A DNA stretch of 8,249 nucleotides from Candidatus Caenarcanales bacterium. GTDB lineage: Bacteria; Cyanobacteriota; Vampirovibrionia; LMEP-6097. This document shows, piece by piece, positions 1-4,356 of the stretch (positions are counted from its first letter, which is position 1; each line of letters opens with the position of its first letter). The notes below the pieces were generated by a model that was given only the letters and a program-made list of their open reading frames with translations, made no database searches and was not told the DNA's origin. The position numbers and the translations under genes are program-made. The stretch spans positions 1-8,249 of the forward strand of contig JAJTHA010000194.1 in the NCBI GenBank assembly GCA_021299565.1. Direction: 5' to 3'.

Positions 1-1
1 A

Positions 2-538
2 GAGCAAGCTATCAAACTCAAAGCAGCAGGCTTGCATAGTTATAATCATAATATTGATACTTCATCAGAATATTACCCTCAAGTGATCTCTACAAGAACA
101 TTTCAGGATAGGTTGGATACTATTTCTAGAGTCCAGCAAGCGGGGATTCATGTCTGTTCAGGTGGTATTTTGGGTATGGGCGAAACTGTCGATGATAGAG
201 TGAGCATGATTGCTACCCTAGCTGGAATGAACCCTCAGCCAAGCTCAGTGCCCATCAATGTTTTGGTGCCAATAGCGGGAACTCCTTTTGAAGCTAATCA
301 AGAAATCGATAATATTGATCTAGTTAGAACAGTTGCGACTACTCGTATTTTTATCCCAAAAGCAAGAGTGAGACTCTCAGCTGGCAGGCTTTCTATGTCT
401 GATGAATTGCAGGCGATGTGTTTTATTGCTGGAGCCAATAGTATTCATACCGGTGATAAGCTCTTGACTACTGAGTTACAGGGCGCATCTAAAGACCATG
501 AGTTGATGGAAAAATTAGGGATGAAAGTTGTTGTATGA
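2..538 (+). CDS. bioB: Biotin synthase, C-terminal half (5' end outside window)
   Basis: Radical-SAM enzyme that inserts sulfur into dethiobiotin in the last step of biotin synthesis. The frame is open from base 2, so the true start lies upstream; about 178 residues are present against roughly 320-350 for the family. The CxxxCxxC [4Fe-4S] motif is therefore not visible. What is visible matches BioB closely: YNHNIDTS (from base 41), TRTFQDRLDT, CSGGILGMGET with the Cys at 155-157 (equivalent to E. coli Cys188, a ligand of the sacrificial [2Fe-2S] cluster), SVPINVLVPIAGTP, RLSAGR with the Arg at 371-373 (equivalent to Arg260, the unusual Arg ligand), and AMCFIAGANSI. The C terminus (LLTTELQ...KLGMKVVV) is of normal length. 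The stop overlaps the ddl start as ATGA, which implies co-translation. An in-frame TTG at 32 is not the real start, because conserved sequence continues upstream of it. Confidence 0.96.
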   Translation, partial: EQAIKLKAAGLHSYNHNIDTSSEYYPQVISTRTFQDRLDTISRVQQAGIHVCSGGILGMGETVDDRVSMIATLAGMNPQPSSVPINVLVPIAGTPFEANQEIDNIDLVRTVATTRIFIPKARVRLSAGRLSMSDELQAMCFIAGANSIHTGDKLLTTELQGASKDHELMEKLGMKVVV

Positions 539-1524
539 AATCATCTTCAATATATGTAATCTGTGGTGGCTTCTCTGACGAAAGAGAAGTATCATTACGT
601 TCTGGTGCGAATGTCGCCAAAGCCCTTGAACGAGAAGGTTTCACCAATGTTTTTCTGTTTGATATCAAAGATGGTGCTGCATTGGTGCATCTAGCCAAAG
701 AAGCAGCTTCCGGAAATATCGACAAAGCATATTTATTGACTCACGGAACCTATGGTGAAGATGGTTGTGTGCAGGGATTTTTGGAATTGTTCAAGGTCCC
801 ATACACCGGCTCTAACGTAGAAACAAGTGCTATTTGCATGAACAAAACACGAACTAAAGAAGTTTTATCGAGCCATAAGTTACCAGTGCTGCCAACTTAT
901 GAGCTTGATGATGATATCCCAGACTCTCTTGAAGAGCTGATGTTCAAGCCTAAAATCGGTGGCTCAAGCGTTGGTATGCAAAAATTTAATTCAGTTCAAG
1001 AGTTGAATGATTTTGTTGTAACTCTTGATGCTCATGACAAAAAAAATTATTTCGTCGAAAAATTTACTAGAGGTGTAGAGCTCACTACAAGTATCGTTGA
1101 CATCGATAGAACTTTAGTGAAAGAAAATCTTGACTTTTGTTTTTTTGATAGTGATTCTAATCTAGTGTCTTTGCCATTGTTAGAATTGAGACCCAAAAAA
1201 GAATTTTATGACTATGAAGCTAAATACACAAAAGGCATGACTGAGTTTGTTTTGCCGGCAGCGATTAGTGCTGAATTGAGCAAAAAAATCCATCAAATAG
1301 CGATTAATGCATTTAAAATTGCTGGTTGCAAAACTATGTCTAGAGTGGATTTTATAATAGACGCCAAAACTAATGAACCATATATTTTGGAAATAAATAC
1401 TTTGCCTGGCATGACTGATACTAGTGATTTGCCGGCTCAGGCTCAGTGCGCGGGGATAAGCTATGACCAGCTTGTGGTCGAGCTGTTACAATTAAACTAT
1501 GCAAAGACAAGTCGCTCAAATTGA
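535..1524 (+). CDS. ddl: D-alanine--D-alanine ligase
   Basis: Cytoplasmic ATP-grasp enzyme making the D-Ala-D-Ala dipeptide for peptidoglycan. The length of 329 aa is normal. The N-terminal domain has GGFSDEREVSLRSG with Glu16 (first D-Ala binding), then THGTYGEDG (His70), VPYTGS and MNKTRTK (Lys104). The ATP-grasp part has KPKIGGSSVG (139-147, with the Ser of the Ser/Tyr pair), VEKF.RGVELT, the omega loop FYDYEAKY (Tyr231, the residue typical of D-Ala-D-Ala rather than D-Lac ligases), and RVDF (Arg270/Asp272). It ends with LEINTLPGMT (Glu286, Asn288 as metal ligands). After this motif it reads DTSDLP where E. coli DdlB has SHSLVP, so an Asp occupies the usual hydrophobic position. The start ATG overlaps the bioB stop (ATGA). 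Only a weak, distant AGGG (517-520) is present, so reinitiation after bioB is likely. The 3' end overlaps the next gene by 26 nt. Confidence 0.97.
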   Translation: MKSSSIYVICGGFSDEREVSLRSGANVAKALEREGFTNVFLFDIKDGAALVHLAKEAASGNIDKAYLLTHGTYGEDGCVQGFLELFKVPYTGSNVETSAICMNKTRTKEVLSSHKLPVLPTYELDDDIPDSLEELMFKPKIGGSSVGMQKFNSVQELNDFVVTLDAHDKKNYFVEKFTRGVELTTSIVDIDRTLVKENLDFCFFDSDSNLVSLPLLELRPKKEFYDYEAKYTKGMTEFVLPAAISAELSKKIHQIAINAFKIAGCKTMSRVDFIIDAKTNEPYILEINTLPGMTDTSDLPAQAQCAGISYDQLVVELLQLNYAKTSRSN

Positions 1525-2353
1525 AGAATTTAATCTAGGGCGAGAAGCAAAATTTAAGGGAGATTTGCAAGAGACTACTTTGTATCTTGTACACGAACTT
1601 GCTGAAGAAAAGCTTGCTAGTTCTGCTGATGAGCTCAAAACTAAGTTAGGACTCAAAGCTGTTAAAACCTGTTTGCTTAAAAACCTGGATGAATTGTTGC
1701 AGATTGATAAGTCTCAATTGATGATTTATTCTACTCATTTATCTTTGGATAAAGAAATTGTCACTCATCAAGAAATCTCTTCTTGGGCTCTCAAGAATAA
1801 TATTTTCCAGCTCAATCCTTATAACAAAATCGCAAAAATATTTGATGATAAATATCTTTTTTATGTTTTGATGGTGGCAAATGATATTTTGCAGCCTTAT
1901 ACGATTTCTTTATTTAAGAAAGGCGCATATATAGATGGTTATGAGCTTGATAAGCTTTATCAATTCCCCGAATTGATTATCAAACCACGTCATGGAACCG
2001 AAAATATAGATACCAAAAAAATCAAATTATCAGAGTTTGATATCGAGCATGAATTAATTAGTAAAATCAGACGTTATGATGATTGTTTGGTGCAAGAAGC
2101 GATTGATATAGCAAAAGAACACAAATTGATTTATTTAAATGGCAAGTGTTTTTCTATGCTGGAGCCTAGTCAGGGACTCAAGGATATTGTTATGGAGTTC
2201 GTGGATTTGATAGATCAATACGCTAGCAAAAACGAAATCATAATGCCAGGAATTTTTACTATGGATATTCTTGAAGCTACGAATAATAAGTTTTATTTCT
2301 TGGAAGCGAATATTAGACCTGCTGCGATTTATAGATTTCAGTTTAAGTTGTGA
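1499..2353 (+). CDS. ATP-grasp superfamily protein of unknown substrate
   Basis: A 284-residue protein not recognisable as a named enzyme, but with the layout of an ATP-grasp ligase. A divergent N-terminal domain (about 1-105, including LYLVHEL and LMIYST) is followed by LNPYNKIAKIFDDKYL (105-120), which resembles the 'DK' segment preceding the ATP-binding domain in RimK/Ddl-like enzymes. Next come LIIKPRHGTENI (159-170, the KP plus nucleotide-loop position, lacking the usual GSxG), LVQEAID (197-203, adenine hinge), and IFTMDIL with FYFLEANIRP (Asp256, Glu269, Asn271, the usual metal-ligand trio). Only ten residues follow the ExN motif, so the C-terminal end is short. By analogy it would join a carboxylate to an amine with ATP; the substrate is unknown. 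The start at ATG 1499 inside ddl has no clear ribosome site, which suggests coupling. The overlap and shared strand place it in the bioB-ddl operon. A later in-frame TTG at 1565 lies only 2 nt after AAGGGAG and is a poor alternative. Confidence 0.72.
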   Translation: MQRQVAQIEEFNLGREAKFKGDLQETTLYLVHELAEEKLASSADELKTKLGLKAVKTCLLKNLDELLQIDKSQLMIYSTHLSLDKEIVTHQEISSWALKNNIFQLNPYNKIAKIFDDKYLFYVLMVANDILQPYTISLFKKGAYIDGYELDKLYQFPELIIKPRHGTENIDTKKIKLSEFDIEHELISKIRRYDDCLVQEAIDIAKEHKLIYLNGKCFSMLEPSQGLKDIVMEFVDLIDQYASKNEIIMPGIFTMDILEATNNKFYFLEANIRPAAIYRFQFKL

Positions 2354-2359
2354 TGATGT

Positions 2360-3523
2360 TTACCGAACAATCCCACTAAAAACCAAAAACAAATAAACAA
2401 AATACAGAGAGCCACAGCTTAAAAGAGTATATTTATCTACTTTGCTTTTTAGACCAATAGAAAAATACAAAATCAGCGCAGATGCCATTGTCAGAGCGGC
2501 ACACACAATGACCAAGGGTGAAAGAGTCCAAGGAGTCATCAAAACGCCGATAGAACAAGGTATTGCAGACTGGAATACCATAGCCCCGCTTAAATTACCC
2601 ATGGCAAGTGAGTCTTTGGCGTGACTAGACCACATCCAACTGTTGAATTTTTCAGGAAGTTCAGTTGCGATAGGGCAAACGATCAAGCTCAGTACTAAAG
2701 CCGGGATTCCAATAATTGTTGAAATATGCTGAATGGCATCAACGAAGTGATGTGCAAAAAATATAATTCCCCCTAAACCAATTAGCATCTGAATTACAAC
2801 CGATGTCATGGTATTTGGGATTTTGATTTTGCACATAAATAATTCCGGCAAATCATCATACTCATCATCGTGAGCGCCTTGCTTAGAGGCTTTGTAGCTT
2901 TCCATGAGATAAAAAATATAAGCGATTACAAGAGATAAAGCTGCAATTATTCTCAAGGCAAAAGATAAATCATCCATACAAGCATTGGGTATAGCCCCAC
3001 TGATTTTGTAAATCAATTCATAGATGAAAACTTGTCCACATAAGCTATCAATGATATGCGTCATATAACTTGTAGAAAACAAAGTCGCAAAAATCGCAAT
3101 CCCAAAGGTCTTCATGAAAAATCTCAAATCTCTTAGTAAGTGTTCTTTGTCGATTTGCAAAAATTTTGCATCCTGACCTTTGGGTCCAAGAATCGCCTGA
3201 CGTTTTTTGAAATTGACTACCAGACTCAGCCCCAACAAAAACATTGCAAGAGTGGTGAGCATGAAAGGTGCACCAATAATGGCACCTATGGCAATATCGC
3301 TTTTGCCGGCTGACTCACTGGCAAGTCCAGTCGCTGCTAGATAAATCGCAACTAGAGGCAAAATTGTCTCTGGTAAAGCTGTTCCAACCGCTGCAAGTAT
3401 GCTGCCTGTAAACTCATGACCGAGATTTAGCTTTTCGCCGAAGTGTTCAACGGCGTTGGTGAATAATTCACAGGCGAGCAAAATCCCGCCTAACATCAAT
3501 AAAACTTCTAGAGCGTAGAGCAT
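2360..3523 (-). CDS. Na+/Ca2+ exchanger (CaCA) family membrane protein
   Basis: Predicted cation antiporter of the Ca2+:cation antiporter superfamily in the cytoplasmic membrane; 387 aa with about ten hydrophobic segments. The two inverted alpha repeats are recognisable. Alpha-1 spans about 39-93, with GSILAAVGTALPE (Glu52) and DIAIGAIIGAPF. Alpha-2 spans about 280-325, with CPIATELPEKF (Glu291) and LAMGNLSGAMVFQ. Both acidic residues expected in the ion pathway are present. Alpha-1 lacks the polar GSN-type motif of canonical exchangers (it has GAPF), so the ion preference is uncertain. Residues 217-227 (AHDDEYDDLPE) form an acidic segment in the loop joining the two halves. The gene runs convergently to the ATP-grasp gene, with 6 nt between stops. 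The ATG at 3523-3521 has no Shine-Dalgarno. TAAAAT lies just upstream on the coding strand, which would fit a leaderless or nearly leaderless message, but this is weak evidence. Transport of Ca2+ itself is family-level inference. Confidence 0.9.
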   Translation of the reverse strand: MLYALEVLLMLGGILLACELFTNAVEHFGEKLNLGHEFTGSILAAVGTALPETILPLVAIYLAATGLASESAGKSDIAIGAIIGAPFMLTTLAMFLLGLSLVVNFKKRQAILGPKGQDAKFLQIDKEHLLRDLRFFMKTFGIAIFATLFSTSYMTHIIDSLCGQVFIYELIYKISGAIPNACMDDLSFALRIIAALSLVIAYIFYLMESYKASKQGAHDDEYDDLPELFMCKIKIPNTMTSVVIQMLIGLGGIIFFAHHFVDAIQHISTIIGIPALVLSLIVCPIATELPEKFNSWMWSSHAKDSLAMGNLSGAMVFQSAIPCSIGVLMTPWTLSPLVIVCAALTMASALILYFSIGLKSKVDKYTLLSCGSLYFVYLFLVFSGIVR

Positions 3524-3616
3524 TTGGATTATTTTACTTCAGTTTTAAGTTTTTTCAGTTGTTGTGAGTTTTCAAAATGACTAAATAAACAAAAAATAAA
3601 TAAAAGGCTGATTTAA

Positions 3617-3668
3617 GGACCGACCCCGGAGTGGCTATAACCGTCTGCTGACCAGTTGACCCCTGAGC
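3617..3668. other. GC-rich intergenic block, possible remnant of a dispersed repeat
   Basis: A hand count gives 33 G/C of 52 bases, in clear contrast to the AT-rich DNA on its left. It begins GGACCGACCCCGG and contains a second GACCCC (3658-3663), so GACCCC occurs twice about 35 bases apart. It abuts the perfect inverted repeat at 3667. The composition suggests an inserted repeat or a structured RNA or regulatory site. I do not recognise a specific family. Confidence 0.35.
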
Positions 3669-3693
3669 AAAATCGATTAAGTATCGATTTTGC
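3667..3693. repeat. Perfect 11-bp inverted repeat (hairpin or operator-like)
   Basis: The arms GCAAAATCGAT (3667-3677) and ATCGATTTTGC (3683-3693) are exact reverse complements around the 5-base spacer TAAGT. Each arm also contains the self-palindrome ATCGAT. There is no T-run after either arm on either strand and no gene reading into it from the left, so it is a poor intrinsic terminator. A dimeric-regulator binding site or part of a repeat element with the adjoining GC-rich block is more likely. It lies about 100 bases before the first small gene and about 145 bases before the exchanger start. Confidence 0.7.
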
Positions 3694-3764
3694 GCTTTCA
3701 ACGAAGAATGAGAAATTCAATCAAAGAAAAAATTAGGGCTAAGTTTGTGTATCCCTTTTGGTAG

Positions 3765-3770
3765 CATAAT
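3765..3770 (+). promoter_or_regulatory. Candidate -10 box for the small-gene pair
   Basis: CATAAT matches TATAAT at five of six positions and lies about 26 bases before the TTG start of the first small gene, leaving a very short leader that contains the ribosome site. No good -35 is found at 16-18 bases upstream, so the call is weak; an activator site could compensate. Confidence 0.3.
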
Positions 3771-3795
3771 CTTAGACTGGCTCAAGGAGGGAGAT

Positions 3796-3912
3796 TTGAA
3801 GTCACTTCCTGGTTTAATAATTTCGGTTGTGATTGCTGAATTAGGAGTTTTCATGATATGGTATAGCTATATCAGGGTAGAAAGGAGATATTACCATGGT
3901 GATTATAGATGA
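3796..3912 (+). CDS. Small single-pass membrane protein, first of an overlapping pair
   Basis: A 38-residue frame starting at TTG, immediately preceded by AAGGAGGG (3784-3791), a full match to the anti-Shine-Dalgarno core with a spacer of about 5 nt. This makes TTG the likely start although it is not ATG. The product begins MKSLPGLIISVV and has one hydrophobic stretch at about residues 4-26, followed by a basic, aromatic tail (RVERRYYHGDYR). By the positive-inside rule the tail would be cytoplasmic. It overlaps the next small gene by 17 nt in another frame. I recognise no family; a small regulatory or accessory membrane subunit or a type I toxin-like peptide are possibilities only. The strong ribosome site and the adjacent partner are the main reasons to consider it real. 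Confidence 0.55.
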   Translation: MKSLPGLIISVVIAELGVFMIWYSYIRVERRYYHGDYR

Positions 3913-4036
3913 TCCAAATGACATCGCTGCAATTTGTTGTTTAGGAATTTTTTTGGCAACAATAATTTCATTAGTAGTTTATATAGACTTTAGATCAGAA
4001 AAAATATTTCTTTTGGGATTAAAAGAGACCAAGTAA
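3896..4036 (+). CDS. Small single-pass membrane protein, second of an overlapping pair
   Basis: A 46-residue frame from ATG with AAAGGAGAT (3881-3889) ending about 6 nt upstream, a good ribosome site that lies inside the preceding small gene. The N terminus is acidic (MVIIDDPND). A hydrophobic helix follows at about residues 10-30 (includes ICCLGIFLATIISLVVY), with paired Cys14-Cys15 at its start. The tail (DFRSEKIFLLGLKETK) is charged and amphipathic. The predicted orientation is N-out, C-in, the same as its neighbour. It ends with TAA 8 nt before the REP-like palindrome and about 80 nt before a strong terminator, giving a self-contained small transcription unit. No family is recognised. Confidence 0.55.
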   Translation: MVIIDDPNDIAAICCLGIFLATIISLVVYIDFRSEKIFLLGLKETK

Positions 4037-4044
4037 GCCAATAT

Positions 4045-4086
4045 GAGATCCTTACGTCGCCCTCTTCGAGGGCTCCTCAGGATGAC
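4045..4086 (-). repeat. REP-like dispersed palindromic repeat
   Basis: Read on the minus strand it begins GTCATCCTGAGGAGCCCTC and ends GACGTAAGGATCTC. It folds as an inner stem GCCCTC/GAGGGC (4059-4064 with 4068-4073, TTC loop) and an outer stem ATCCT/AGGAT (4048-4052 with 4079-4083). From general knowledge, GTCATCCTGAG...AAGGATCT palindromes occur as dispersed intergenic repeats in many unrelated bacterial genomes. It sits directly after the small-gene pair, the usual location for such elements at gene 3' ends. Confidence 0.75.
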
Positions 4087-4115
4087 AAGTTGAGACCCTG
4101 CATAAACCTTAGAGC

Positions 4116-4145
4116 GCAAAAAAGACATGCCCATGTCTTTTTTGC
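4116..4145 (+). terminator. Bidirectional Rho-independent terminator
   Basis: GCAAAAAAGACATG (4116-4129) and CATGTCTTTTTTGC (4132-4145) are perfect 14-bp complements around a CC centre. The core stem GACATG/CATGTC is followed by T6 on the plus strand and, by symmetry, on the minus strand. It would end the small-gene transcript and insulate the promoter starting 2 bases downstream. Confidence 0.85.
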
Positions 4146-4146
4146 T

Positions 4147-4175
4147 TTGACATAAACCAAATGCCCTAGTATCCT
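4147..4175 (+). promoter_or_regulatory. Sigma-70-type promoter for the giant surface-protein gene
   Basis: A perfect -35 TTGACA (4147-4152), a 17-base spacer and -10 TATCCT (4170-4175, four of six matches). Transcription would begin near 4182, giving a leader of about 60 nt before the ATG at 4243. The -35 starts immediately after the terminator stem. Confidence 0.75.
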
Positions 4176-4242
4176 GGTTAAATGACCTAGATTATTAGTG
4201 CCAATAAAAAGGCTAAAAAGATCCAGGAACATAAGCGAAATA

Positions 4243-4356
4243 ATGACGTCCTTAGAAGGAAAGAAACTAACGGGTAATTCCTTGTTAAAGCTCAATCACA
4301 TTGGGCTATTTGTATTTTTATTATTTATCGTAGGTATCTTTAATTCAGCAAAAGCA
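4243..4356 (+). other. Signal peptide region of the giant surface protein
   Basis: Residues 1-38 of the protein. Lys7, Lys8 and Lys16 precede a 14-residue hydrophobic core, and the SAKA end satisfies the Ala-x-Ala rule for signal peptidase I. There is no Cys at +1, so a lipoprotein is unlikely. Confidence 0.8.

Larger units (their letters stand above)
3524..3795. other. Intergenic region between divergent transcription units
   Basis: No convincing gene is seen in these 272 bases. The first about 90 bases are strongly AT-rich and must contain the promoter of the minus-strand exchanger. They are followed by a GC-rich block (3617-3668), a perfect inverted repeat (3667-3693), and the leader of the small-gene pair. 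An 18-codon frame at 3708-3764 has no ribosome site and is not called. Confidence 0.6.

Noticed and set aside
489..725. Minus-strand frame of 78 codons inside bioB/ddl
   Set aside because: Shadow of two well-supported plus-strand genes.
2442..2624. Plus-strand frame of 60 codons inside the exchanger gene
   Set aside because: Antisense shadow of conserved alpha-2 coding sequence.
3667..3693. Inverted repeat considered as an intrinsic terminator
   Set aside because: No run of T follows either arm on either strand, and no transcription unit obviously ends here.
3708..3764. 18-codon plus-strand frame (MRNSIKEKIRAKF...)
   Set aside because: No ribosome site, no recognisable feature, and it ends at the candidate -10 box of the next unit.
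4077..4295. Minus-strand frame of 72 codons with hydrophobic stretches
   Set aside because: It crosses the REP-like palindrome, the terminator and the promoter of the giant gene, has no ribosome site case, and is explained as chance opening of AT-rich DNA.
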